Source of the DNA: Hymenobacter roseosalivarius DSM 11622
Lineage (GTDB): Bacteria; Bacteroidota; Bacteroidia; Cytophagales; Hymenobacteraceae
Direction: 5' to 3'
Length of the DNA stretch: 64,000 bases
Assembly (NCBI RefSeq): GCF_900176135.1
Contig: NZ_FWWW01000082.1
Span: forward strand, 62,001 to 126,000
The notes beneath the pieces were generated by a model that made no database searches, had not been told where the DNA came from, and saw only the letters and a program-made list of their open reading frames with translations. A program made the position numbers and the translations under genes. Shown here piece by piece: positions 9,229-17,205 of the stretch. Position 1 is the stretch's first letter. Each line of letters begins with the position of its first letter.

Positions 9229-9933
9229 ATGACCGAAACCGACCCCTTTCGCCGCCCCGATCTGCTGCGCCTGCCCTACGACGACTACCGCGCCCTGCCG
9301 GCCATTGCCAACTCCGACCTCTCGCGCCTGCGCGACGCGCTGAACGGGCGCTACCAGAAGCCGGCGTCTATGGCCGGCGCCCTGGGCCTGGGCACGGCCT
9401 TTCACACGGCCCTGCTGGAGCCGGCTTTGTACGAGCCCGGCCTGCCCGGCATCAACGATACCCTGATCTGGTGGATGGTGGAAGGCGTGCAGCTCAACCC
9501 CGAGATAAAGCAGCTGCTGGCCACCGGCGTGCCCGAGCCGAGCTGCATCTTCACCGAGCCCACCATTGGTACCGTCTGCAAGCTGCGCGCCGACCTGGTG
9601 GTGCCCGAAACCGACCGCGGCTACACCATCATCGACTTCAAGACCACCAACGCCCGTGACTACGACCACTTTCTATGGCAGTGCTCGGGCTACGACTACG
9701 ACCGCCAGGCCGCCTTCTACCTCGACGCCCTCCGCGCCGACCGGTTTCTGCTGGTAGGCGTGCAGAAAGTGGAGCCCTTCAAACTCTTTACGGTAGAAGT
9801 ATCGCGGACTATGCTGGGGGAAGGCCGGGCCAAATACCTGCGCTTACTGCACCTGCTGAAGCCCCAGGCCGGCGTGCCCGCTTACTTGTCAGAAGCCGTG
9901 CGCGATATTACCGAAGGGCTGAATGGAGAGTAA
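9229..9933 (+). CDS. PD-(D/E)XK nuclease-like protein of the RecE/exonuclease VIII type (PF12684-like)
   Basis: A 234-residue predicted nuclease. The N-terminal third has the family features SNSDLSRLRDAL-type helix (here ANSDLSRLRDAL) and GTAFHTALLEP. The core is KLRADLVVPE...YTIIDFKTT, giving the D...(D)xK active site, followed by YDYDRQAAFYLDAL, the RecE-type QxxxY motif. Such proteins are 5'-3' single-strand-producing exonucleases, usually encoded in phages beside RecT-type annealing proteins. Here there is no RecT, phage structural gene or integrase nearby, so it may be a domesticated relative working in host repair. Fold assignment is firm; role is inference. Confidence 0.8.
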   Translation: MTETDPFRRPDLLRLPYDDYRALPAIANSDLSRLRDALNGRYQKPASMAGALGLGTAFHTALLEPALYEPGLPGINDTLIWWMVEGVQLNPEIKQLLATGVPEPSCIFTEPTIGTVCKLRADLVVPETDRGYTIIDFKTTNARDYDHFLWQCSGYDYDRQAAFYLDALRADRFLLVGVQKVEPFKLFTVEVSRTMLGEGRAKYLRLLHLLKPQAGVPAYLSEAVRDITEGLNGE

Positions 9934-9987
9934 GCTGGCTGTAACGTAGCGTCCCGTACCTGGAATTGCTCCCGGAGCCTGAATGCG

Positions 9988-10245
9988 CTAGCCGGTTTGG
10001 GCCGTGATGTTCTGCACCTCAAACCCTGCCGCCCCCAGCGCGTCCCGGATGTCTTCCGGGGTCGGGGCATTGGGGTGCGTTACGGCCACTTCCGCTTCGC
10101 CGGGCTCGATGCGGTCCACCAGCAGCTTTAACTCCGTAAGCTGCTGGCGCACCCGGCCGATGCTGTCGGTATCGTTCATGGCATCAATCTGAATGACGTA
10201 GCGGACCAGCTGGTTCGGGTTGACGTTGGGGGTAGGGGTGTCCAT
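9988..10245 (-). CDS. Small HMA-like ferredoxin-fold protein without metal cysteines
   Basis: An 85-residue protein. After a Pro/Asn-rich start, RYVIQIDAMNDTDSIGRVRQ...ELKLLVDRIEPGEAEVAVTH...PEDIRDALGAAGFEVQNI follows the beta-alpha-beta-beta-alpha-beta pattern of heavy-metal-associated (HMA) domains, including the final AL..AGF.V strand. The CxxC metal loop is absent, so copper transfer is unlikely; a partner-binding or regulatory role is possible. It is convergent with the nuclease gene and lies downstream of the Gre-like gene on the same strand (gap about 85 bases). The fold call is pattern-based and moderate. Confidence 0.6.
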   Translation of the reverse strand: MDTPTPNVNPNQLVRYVIQIDAMNDTDSIGRVRQQLTELKLLVDRIEPGEAEVAVTHPNAPTPEDIRDALGAAGFEVQNITAQTG

Positions 10246-10330
10246 ACGATTATCTGGAGAGGAGATGAAGTAGATAGCTTACTGAATCTGCCAGCCGCGT
10301 GTTATGTTGAGCTTAGGCTGAGACTGCTGT

Positions 10331-10852
10331 TCAGGCATCATACGTAATCGCGGCGACTTCCACCACTTCCTCCTTCGGGCCCAGGCGCAGCGCGACGCGT
10401 TGCTCCAGCGTTGCCCCCTGCACGGCCCTGGCGATGGGTGCCACAAAGGCGATTTTGCCTTCCGCGATGGAAGCTTCATCTACCCCAACCAGCGTGAATT
10501 TTCGCTCCATGCCAGCCTTGTCGCCGCTTACCGTGCGCAGCGTGACCGTGGCGCCGAAGCGTACCTCATGGGTGGGCTGCTGGCGCGGGTCCACGACTTT
10601 GGCGCTGGCAATGCGGGCGGTGAGGTCGCTCAGGCGCCCGTTGAATAAGCTAAGCTGGCGGGTGCGGTCAGCGTCATTGTCACGGTTGGCTTCGGCTTGG
10701 GCGCGTTCCGCTTCCAGGGCCGTCAGCTCGGCACGCAGCAGCTCCAGGCCGCGGGGCGTCACGTAGTTGGGCGTGCCAGGGGGCAAGGCCGCGCGGGGCG
10801 GAATAATGGGTGGCTGCTGGGCGTCGTCTTCTTTGGTAAATGCTCGGCTCAT
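10331..10852 (-). CDS. GreA/GreB-family transcript cleavage factor-like protein
   Basis: About 173 residues starting at MSRAFTKEDD (10852); the longer frame runs through a promoter-like box and is less likely. NYVTPRGLELLRAELTALEAERAQAEANRDND is the opening of the Gre N-terminal coiled coil; RFGATVTLRT...RKFTLVGVDEASIAEGKIAFVAPIARAVQGA matches the C-terminal FKBP-like domain that docks on the RNA polymerase secondary channel. The usual acidic tip DLSENAEY is replaced by NRDNDADRTRQ, so cleavage stimulation may differ from classical GreA. Similar Gre-like proteins act as polymerase modulators. TACTTTTG (10917-10924, minus) is a possible -7 promoter box. Confidence 0.8.
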   Translation of the reverse strand: MSRAFTKEDDAQQPPIIPPRAALPPGTPNYVTPRGLELLRAELTALEAERAQAEANRDNDADRTRQLSLFNGRLSDLTARIASAKVVDPRQQPTHEVRFGATVTLRTVSGDKAGMERKFTLVGVDEASIAEGKIAFVAPIARAVQGATLEQRVALRLGPKEEVVEVAAITYDA

Positions 10853-10916
10853 GCTGCTTACTAACGCAGCACAAAAAAGGGAGTTTCGAACCGGGTTCTG
10901 GGGGGCTAATAAGGGG

Positions 10917-10924
10917 CAAAAGTA
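10917..10924 (-). promoter_or_regulatory. Possible TAnnTTTG promoter box of the Gre-like gene
   Basis: TACTTTTG on the minus strand fits the Bacteroidota -7 consensus TAnnTTTG, 65 bases before the chosen ATG. No clear -33 TTG is seen, so this is tentative. Confidence 0.3.
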
Positions 10925-11122
10925 CCACATCGTAGCGTATGCATAGTATATGGTTGGAGCCCTTACCCTTTTATGCCGCAGGAATTATAATTCTACAAAC
11001 TCCGCCAATCGCTTTTGTCTTTTCAGAGAGGAATCAACGACCTTACACTTCAAAAATCCCTGATACAGAGCTTTCCCGCTACCTTCACTGCTCAGAATCT
11101 TTCTCTTCATTCCACCCGAAGC

Positions 11123-12937
11123 ATGCCTACCTTCTTTCGCACCGCCGCCCTAACGGCCCTGCTGGCCACGACCGCGCCTGCCCTCCGGGCCCAAACCGTC
11201 AAGGAGCTGACCTACACCGTCACGATGGACCCGGCGGCCAACAGCAATGAGTTTCAGGTGAAGCTACAATTGCCCAGGCTCAAGAAAAGCCAGGACATCT
11301 ACCAGTTCGCGGCCACCGCGCCGGGCACCTACCAGGTGATGGACATGGGCCGCTTCGTGCGCCGCTTTGAGGCCTTCGATGCCAAAGGTAAACCGCTGGG
11401 AGCCAAACAGCTATCTACCAATCAGTGGCAGCTGGCTAACCCGAAGAAAACCCGCGAAATCCGCTACACCATCGCCGAAACCTGGGATACGCCGGTGCAG
11501 GAGCACCCAATTTATCTTATGTGCGGCTCGTCATTGGAAGCCGACCACGCCTTGCTCAACGGCCAGACCATTCTGGGCTACCCCGAGGACATGCAGAATG
11601 CCCCCCTGCGCCTTAAGTTGAACTATCCCAAGGACTGGAAAGCCGGCACCGTACTCGTACCCGACGCCCAGGGCTACTACCGCCTGGACGACTACGACTA
11701 CGCTGTTGATTCACCGATTTTAGTAGGCCGGCTCACCGAAGCCAGCACCGAGCTCGGCGATGCCGACGTGGCCCTATACTGCTACTCCGCGACCGACAAA
11801 GTGCAGGCCGAACCGCTGCTGGGCTACATGCAGAAAATGCTAAATGCCGCTCAGGCCTTTCTGGGGGGCAATTTGCCGGTGAAGCGCTACGCGTTTCTGT
11901 ATCATTTTGCTGATAAATCGGCCGGGGCCTGGGAGCATTCTTATAGCTCAGAATACGTGCTGCGCGAAACGCCGCTTACGGCGGAGTCCGCCCGGAACGT
12001 AGTCGACATCGCGGCCCATGAGTTCTTCCACATCGTGACGCCGCTGAACATTCACTCCGAAATCATCGAGCAGTTCAACTTCGTGAACCCCACGGGCTCC
12101 GAGCATTTGTGGCTGTACGAGGGCGTCACGGAGTGGGCCTCCCATACCATGCAGCTGCGCGGCGGCCTCGTCTCGCTCGATGATTACCTCGAAACCCTGC
12201 ACGATAAAGTCGTTTATGACCGCACCCGCGCCGATAGTACGTACAGCCTCAGCAAGCTGGGCCTGAACTCCTTCGGCGACGAAGGCCAGCGGCAGTACGG
12301 CAACATCTACCAGCGCGGGGCCCTCACCGCCACTCTGCTGGATTTGCGCCTGCTGGAGCTGAGCGGCGGCAAGCGCGGCCTGCGCGAAGTGTTGCTGGAG
12401 CTGGCCAAAAAATACGGTCCCGACAAGCCCATCAGCGAGAAAAACTTCTTCCAGGATTTCACCCGGCTCACCTACCCCGAAATCGGTGATTTCTTTGCCC
12501 GCTATATCCAGCAAGCCGAGCCTCTCCCGTTGCAGGAGTACTTCGCCAAAGTTGGCATCCGCTATAACCGCAGCCTGCGCACCGGCCGCCAGATAGCCAC
12601 CCTCGGCCAGGCCTCCTACCAGGTACGCGGCGACGAGGTGTATTTCACCGCGCTAAGCGCCCCGCTGCAAGCGGCCGGCGTCCGGCAGGACGACCAGCTC
12701 GCGGGCATCGACGGGACCTTCGTGGATCGGCGCAACTTTGCTTCCGTCATTGGCCAGGTAAAATCGCGCCCTGCCGGCTCCGAGCTGTCGCTCACTATTC
12801 GCCGGGACGGGAAAGAGCAGCCGGTGCGCGTGCGTCTTGGGGCTACGGAGGAAGTAAAAAGCTATGACTTCGCGCCCGACCCCAACGCCACGCCGGCCCA
12901 GCTGGCTCTGCGCGAGGCGTGGATGAAGAACTTATAG
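11123..12937 (+). CDS. M61-family metallopeptidase with C-terminal PDZ domain
   Basis: A 604-residue secreted peptidase (glycyl aminopeptidase family). I start at ATG 11123, which gives a clean signal peptide (MPTFFRTAALTALLATTAPALRAQ); the longer frame adds an unlikely N-terminus. The beta-rich M61 N-domain (YTVTMDPAANSNEFQVKLQLP) precedes the zinc site: His299-Glu-Phe-Phe-His303 and the third ligand Glu333 in LYEGVTEW. The last 110 residues include a PDZ domain (LQAAGVRQDDQLAGIDGTFV...LTIRRDGKEQPVRVRLG). It stands alone on the plus strand, and its stop overlaps a perfect 74-bp palindrome. Confidence 0.93.
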   Translation: MPTFFRTAALTALLATTAPALRAQTVKELTYTVTMDPAANSNEFQVKLQLPRLKKSQDIYQFAATAPGTYQVMDMGRFVRRFEAFDAKGKPLGAKQLSTNQWQLANPKKTREIRYTIAETWDTPVQEHPIYLMCGSSLEADHALLNGQTILGYPEDMQNAPLRLKLNYPKDWKAGTVLVPDAQGYYRLDDYDYAVDSPILVGRLTEASTELGDADVALYCYSATDKVQAEPLLGYMQKMLNAAQAFLGGNLPVKRYAFLYHFADKSAGAWEHSYSSEYVLRETPLTAESARNVVDIAAHEFFHIVTPLNIHSEIIEQFNFVNPTGSEHLWLYEGVTEWASHTMQLRGGLVSLDDYLETLHDKVVYDRTRADSTYSLSKLGLNSFGDEGQRQYGNIYQRGALTATLLDLRLLELSGGKRGLREVLLELAKKYGPDKPISEKNFFQDFTRLTYPEIGDFFARYIQQAEPLPLQEYFAKVGIRYNRSLRTGRQIATLGQASYQVRGDEVYFTALSAPLQAAGVRQDDQLAGIDGTFVDRRNFASVIGQVKSRPAGSELSLTIRRDGKEQPVRVRLGATEEVKSYDFAPDPNATPAQLALREAWMKNL

Positions 12938-13010
12938 GGGCTTCTTGCCTCACCCCCGGCCGTTCAACGGAGGCCTCCGTTGAACGGCCGGGGGTGAGGC
13001 AAGAAGCCCC
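12937..13010. repeat. 74-bp perfect palindrome (spacer-free inverted repeat)
   Basis: Bases 12937-12973 are exactly complementary to 12974-13010, with no loop. The arm contains CCTCACCCCCGGCCG, resembling the C-rich arm at 370-414. The first base is the last base of the M61 stop codon. As RNA it would be a strong terminator-like hairpin; as DNA it can extrude a cruciform. Perfect symmetry without a spacer is unusual. Confidence 0.85.
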
Positions 13011-13139
13011 CCAGAGCTACATTCCAACCAGCAACAATGCTCCAGAATCAAAGCTCGACCGGAACCAACGCGGCTGAGAAGCGTTGGTCAAAAAGCGCGT
13101 CCTGCCACGCGGATTCTTGCCAACTGACTTCTCCTGAGT

Positions 13140-14741
13140 ATGTCTATATCCACCCAACCGCTAGATCAAGCCCCCTTTCACAACTCCTTCGTGGAAGAGC
13201 TGCGCGGCGAAATTGCCCCCGATAAGCGTCCGCGCCAGGTGCCTGGCTACCATTACTCCCGCATCGAGCCCACGCCCGTCCGCGACCCGCACCTGCTGGC
13301 CTGGTCCGAGGAGCTGGGGGGCTTTTTGGGCCTGACCCGGCCCGAGGAGCGTGGCCCCGCCGTGGATGCTCTGGCCGGCAACCTCGTTACCGATAGCATG
13401 AAACCGTTCGCGGCCCGCTACGGCGGGCACCAGTTTGGCCACTGGGCTGGGCAGCTCGGCGACGGGCGGGCCATTTCCCTAGGCGAGCTAAGGGCTGTTG
13501 ATGGCTCTGCCTGGGAAATCCAGCTCAAAGGAGCCGGTCCCACGCCCTACTCGCGCCGCGCCGATGGCCGCGCGGTGCTGCGCTCCTCGCTGCGGGAGTT
13601 TTTGTGCTCTGAGGCCATGCATTCCCTCGGTGTGCCCACCACCCGGGCCCTGAGCCTGGTAGCTACCGGCGACACGGTGGTGCGGGATATGTTCTACAAC
13701 GGCAACCCGCAGGAAGAGCCGGGAGCCGTCGTGGCGCGGGTAGCGCCCACGTTCATTCGCTTCGGCAACTTTCAGATGATGGCCGTGGCCGGCGAGCTGG
13801 ATAATCTGCGCGCCCTCGCCGATTACGTAATCCAGCACCACTACCCCGAGCTGGGCGCGCCGTCGCCGGCGGTGTACATGGGCTGGTTTGAGGAAGTCTG
13901 CCGGCGCACGGCCGTTATGATAGCGCACTGGCAGTCCGTGGGCTTCGTGCATGGGGTGATGAACACGGATAATATGTCCATTTTGGGCCTCACCATCGAC
14001 TATGGCCCCTACGGCTGGCTGGAGCCCTACGACCCCGACTGGACGCCCAACACCACCGACTTTGCCTCCCGGCGCTATGCCTTCGCGCAGCAGCCCCAGG
14101 TGGCGCTCTGGAACCTGTATCAACTGGCGCGGGCCATCGTGCCGCTGGTAGCCGAGCCGGAAGCCCTCCGCCAAAGCCTCGATCAATACACTGCCACGCT
14201 GGCCGAAACCCGGCACGCGATGATGCTGCGCAAGCTCGGTCTCTCCGAGCTGTTTCCGGTCGAAGATCGGGCGTTACTAGAAGCCCTGCCCGAGGCCCTG
14301 GCCGGGGCGCAGGTAGATATGACGCTGTTCTTCCGCCGCCTCTCGCACACCGTTCCGGCCTTGTTAGCGAACCCGGAGAAGCAGGCTGCTTTGTTTGGCG
14401 AGGTGCTCGCGGCCGCTTCCTATAACGTGTCGCCGGAGGGGGAGCAAGCGCTGCTACAGTGGCTCCAGCAATACGCCCAACGCCTTCAGCAGGAGCCAGC
14501 TAGCCCTGAAGTTATTCGCGAAAACATGCTCAGCGCCAACCCTAAATACGTGCTGCGCAACTACCTCGCTCAGCAGGCTATCGAAGCCGCCGAAGCCGGC
14601 GACGTATCGGTTCTCAACCGCCTGATGGAAGTGCTGAAAACTCCCTTCGCCGAGCAGCCTGAGCACGACGAGCTGGCTGCCAAACGCCCCGAGTGGGCAC
14701 GGGAAAAGCCCGGCAGCGCGACGTTGTCGTGCAGCTCGTAG
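13140..14741 (+). CDS. selO: Protein adenylyltransferase SelO (YdiU family)
   Basis: A 533-residue pseudokinase that transfers AMP from ATP to Ser/Thr/Tyr of target proteins, linked in other bacteria to redox stress. Family blocks are nearly all visible: PFAARYGGHQFGHWAGQLGDGRA, WEIQLKGAGPTPYSRRADGRAVLRSS, REFLCSEAMH.LGVPTTRALSLV, then GVMNTDNMSI with Asp277 and TIDYGPYGWLEPYDP with Asp287, the magnesium and catalytic acidic residues. The C-terminus keeps the conserved CSS ending, where eukaryotic homologues use selenocysteine. It has normal length and is followed by a hairpin repeat. Confidence 0.96.
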   Translation: MSISTQPLDQAPFHNSFVEELRGEIAPDKRPRQVPGYHYSRIEPTPVRDPHLLAWSEELGGFLGLTRPEERGPAVDALAGNLVTDSMKPFAARYGGHQFGHWAGQLGDGRAISLGELRAVDGSAWEIQLKGAGPTPYSRRADGRAVLRSSLREFLCSEAMHSLGVPTTRALSLVATGDTVVRDMFYNGNPQEEPGAVVARVAPTFIRFGNFQMMAVAGELDNLRALADYVIQHHYPELGAPSPAVYMGWFEEVCRRTAVMIAHWQSVGFVHGVMNTDNMSILGLTIDYGPYGWLEPYDPDWTPNTTDFASRRYAFAQQPQVALWNLYQLARAIVPLVAEPEALRQSLDQYTATLAETRHAMMLRKLGLSELFPVEDRALLEALPEALAGAQVDMTLFFRRLSHTVPALLANPEKQAALFGEVLAAASYNVSPEGEQALLQWLQQYAQRLQQEPASPEVIRENMLSANPKYVLRNYLAQQAIEAAEAGDVSVLNRLMEVLKTPFAEQPEHDELAAKRPEWAREKPGSATLSCSS

Positions 14742-14773
14742 GGCTGGCTGGCAGTAGATGAAGTCGCGGACAT

Positions 14774-14932
14774 CATGCTTCATCTGGCGTCCGAAAGCAA
14801 AGCATCTTCGACGCTTCATTGAATTTGCTAACCAGCAGAGATGCTTCGACAAGCGGACGCTAGATGAAGCATGACCACCTTTTATATGACAACACCAGCA
14901 CGCGAGATGCTTCGCGTTGCATGACGTTCTTT
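14774..14932. repeat. REPIN-like inverted repeat of the GAAGCATCTCG family (copy 1, with an extra half)
   Basis: Bases 14774-14793 pair with 14854-14873 (20 bp, one mismatch) and the inner part repeats AGCATCTTCG / GAGATGCTTCG. A solitary right half with CACGCGAGATGCTTCGCG and the end GCATGACGTTCTTT follows at 14896-14932. It separates the convergent selO and glycosidase genes. Confidence 0.75.
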
Positions 14933-14934
14933 GT

Positions 14935-16209
14935 CTACTTCCCCCTCACATAAAACGGAATATTTGCCGTCGCTACATTATCGTGCCCATCATAGGCGTA
15001 CACGAATAACCGATACGCGCCTTCCTTGGTGGGCGCGGTAAGCGTAGTTTGGGCCTTGGCGCCAGCCGGAACCAGACCCGGAATAGCCACTGGCCGGCTT
15101 TCCCGGTCGCCGCCATTTTTCAGGTCGGTGCTTTCCGGGAGCAGCTCGTAACGGTAGATCAGCGGGTCCTGGTTGGGGTCGGTGACGGTGGCCGCGACGG
15201 GGTAGCGCTGGCCGGGTTGCAGGTACACATTGCCGGTGGCCGGCTTGCCATCCAGCAAAAAACTCTCCAAGTGCGGAGCCCGATTCTGGGGCCACTTGCC
15301 GCTCCACAGATACTGCATCACATCCACCACCTCTGACTCCTTACCGTCCTCGGTGAAAATGCCGTACCAGGTAGGCGTGCGCTCCTGCTTCTGGCCCCAC
15401 AAAAATACGTAGGTGCCCAGGCACTGGGTTTTGTCCTTGGCAATGGAGGCCTCGTAGCGGCTCTGGTACACGGCAGCTTTCTGGCTGCTGGTTTCTTCCA
15501 CCGACGCTTTCCAGGGCGTGACGGGGCTTTCCCAGTGGCCGGTGGGGCCCCACTCGGCTACCACGTAGGGGCCGGTCCAGCCGGTGGCGCGCACCTTCTC
15601 GGGGATGGCGGCCAGCCCGGCGTAGGTGTTGATGCTGAGGATATCCACGGCCGGGCACCTGGCCTTGATGTAGTCGGCTTCCTTCTGATTGAGGCCGGCC
15701 AGCACGGTGCTGGTGGGGTGATTGGGGTCAACCTCGTGAATCATCTGGGCAATCTGCTGCACGGCATCCCATACTTTCGGATTAGTGTACTCCAGGTTCA
15801 GTTCGTTGCCGATACCCCAGAACAGCACGGCCGGGTCGTCTTTGTACTTCACCACCTCAGCGCGCAGCTTCTGCAGCTGCTCGGCCACGGCCTGAGGGTT
15901 GTTGTAGTCGAAGCCATGCCGCTCGGGGGTCACGTACAGGCCCAGCATCACGGTGAGGCCGTGTTGGTTGGCGTCGGCCAGCACCTTGTCGGCATCGTTG
16001 GTGGCCCAGGTCCGGATGGAGTTGCCGCCGCAAGCCTTGATGCGCTCCGGAAATTGCCCCCCGCCGGCTCCCTTAATGAAGTACGGCTGCCCTCCACGCA
16101 GCAGTTCGTAGCGCCCGTTGGCTTGTCTGACTTCGACCTTAGTAGGGTCGGTTTGGGCGCAGGCCGTAGTGGCGAGGGTGAGGAGGGATAGGCAGAGGGA
16201 AAGGTTCAT
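14935..16209 (-). CDS. Secreted glycosidase-like protein with (beta/alpha)8 barrel (GH2 TIM-barrel type)
   Basis: A 424-residue exported protein (signal peptide or weak lipoprotein signal, residues 1-18). The barrel region has the clan GH-A pattern: RTWATNDADKVL, acid/base candidate Glu136 in FWGIGNELN, and nucleophile candidate Glu219 in YVVAEWGPTG, at the usual strand 4 and strand 7 positions. The last about 110 residues form a beta-sandwich (YPVAATVTDPNQDPLIYRYELLPE...YRLFVYAYDGHDNVATANIPFYV). It resembles GH2-C/glucanosyltransferase-like proteins; the substrate is unknown. An AAAAAAGCCCCCCA motif sits 8-20 bases before the ATG. Confidence 0.8.
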   Translation of the reverse strand: MNLSLCLSLLTLATTACAQTDPTKVEVRQANGRYELLRGGQPYFIKGAGGGQFPERIKACGGNSIRTWATNDADKVLADANQHGLTVMLGLYVTPERHGFDYNNPQAVAEQLQKLRAEVVKYKDDPAVLFWGIGNELNLEYTNPKVWDAVQQIAQMIHEVDPNHPTSTVLAGLNQKEADYIKARCPAVDILSINTYAGLAAIPEKVRATGWTGPYVVAEWGPTGHWESPVTPWKASVEETSSQKAAVYQSRYEASIAKDKTQCLGTYVFLWGQKQERTPTWYGIFTEDGKESEVVDVMQYLWSGKWPQNRAPHLESFLLDGKPATGNVYLQPGQRYPVAATVTDPNQDPLIYRYELLPESTDLKNGGDRESRPVAIPGLVPAGAKAQTTLTAPTKEGAYRLFVYAYDGHDNVATANIPFYVRGK

Positions 16210-16341
16210 CGGGTTGTGGGGGGCTTTTTTGGGTGGTTTGAGACTACCGCGAGTTTAGCGTAGCGTAACTCGTGCTGGTTTTGTTGTGAGGCTGCGCCTC
16301 ACCCGGCAGAACGACTTGCGTTTGCTTGGCAACTCGCCGCC
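16210..16341. other. Upstream region of the glycosidase gene
   Basis: Contains the GGGGGGCTTTTTT motif next to the start codon and a short GC-rich stretch with small direct and inverted repeats (GTGAGGCTGCGCCTCAC at about 16286-16302). No gene is seen. Confidence 0.4.
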
Positions 16342-16487
16342 GTCGCTCGGCTGCGCCGAGTGACCATTACGCCTGAGCAGCTGCGCTACGAATTGGTTTG
16401 CGCCGGGTGCAGCTTACTTACCTACCGAAGCAGCCGCGCGTAGCAGAGCTGCTGGAGCGTAGTCGTCACTCGGCACAGCCGAGCGAC
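16342..16487. repeat. REP-like element, copy A, at the edge of a Tn3 remnant
   Basis: Arms 16342-16364 and 16465-16487 (23 bp, one mismatch) each contain the small palindrome CTCGGC...GCCGAG. The left arm is followed by CATTACGCCTGAGCAGCTGCG. A second copy with the same arm and flank lies at 18754-18899. The Tn3 transposase remnant starts about 20 bases to the right. Confidence 0.7.
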
Positions 16488-16506
16488 TGCAAGGGGAACC
16501 CCCCTG

Positions 16507-17055
16507 CGGCTCATCGTCAGTCTCAAGCAGAAGCACGTGACGGCTTCCACGGTGCTGAAGCGCCTCAATTCCTACTCCCAGCACCCCCCCCTTTACCTGG
16601 CCCTGCGCGAGTTGGGTCGGGCCGTGCGCACCTAGTTTTTATTGCGGTACATGGACGACCAAGACTTACGTAAGCGCATTGACGACCAACTCGATAAACT
16701 TGAAAGTACGCCCCACTTCGCCCGAGCGGTATTTTACGGCCAAAACGGGCAGTTGCGCTACGCCGGCAAGGAAGAGCAGCAACTCGCCGATGACTGCAAA
16801 CGCCTCGTGCAAAATGCGCATCAAGCATTTGGGCCGTGATTGTGTGCTAGAACTGCTTGTACCTGAATCAGCAGCTGTTTCAAGCCCCGCCCACCGAGCG
16901 GCAGGCCTGGCCGATGCCATCACCCTGATGTCGCCCGTGAGCTGGCAGCACATCAACAAGGGGAGTTCGATTTCTCTGATGAGGCGCTCACGGATGCGCT
17001 ACGCTTCGACCTGGGCGCGTTGCTCACCGTTGAATGGGAAGCCGCTGATAGCTAA
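16507..17055 (+). pseudogene. Tn3-family transposase TnpA, decayed C-terminal remnant
   Basis: Piecing frames together gives the C-terminal end of a Tn3-type DDE transposase: TASTVLKRLNSYSQ, LYLALRELGRAVRT, an in-frame TAG, FLLRYMDDQDLRKRIDDQL, ARAVFYGQNGQLRYAGKEEQQ, CKRLVQNA, then after a frameshift VIVC-stop-N.LYLNQQLFQAP, then ADAITLMSPVSWQHIN in a third frame, then GEFDFSDEALTDALRFDLG back in the first frame to a TAA. That is two nonsense codons and three frameshifts, so it is inactive. No resolvase, terminal repeat or N-terminal part remains; the left edge meets a REP-like element. Confidence 0.75.
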
Positions 17056-17205
17056 TAAACTACCGCTTGAAATGCGCCTTTTGGCCCAAACTTTCAACCA
17101 AGCCCTAATTATATTACTGCCCGGCCCACCCTCCCCCTTGTTTTACAACGTATATAATTGAAAATCAACTGTTTTACATTCACCTTCATCAAAATTCCCG
17201 CCCTC

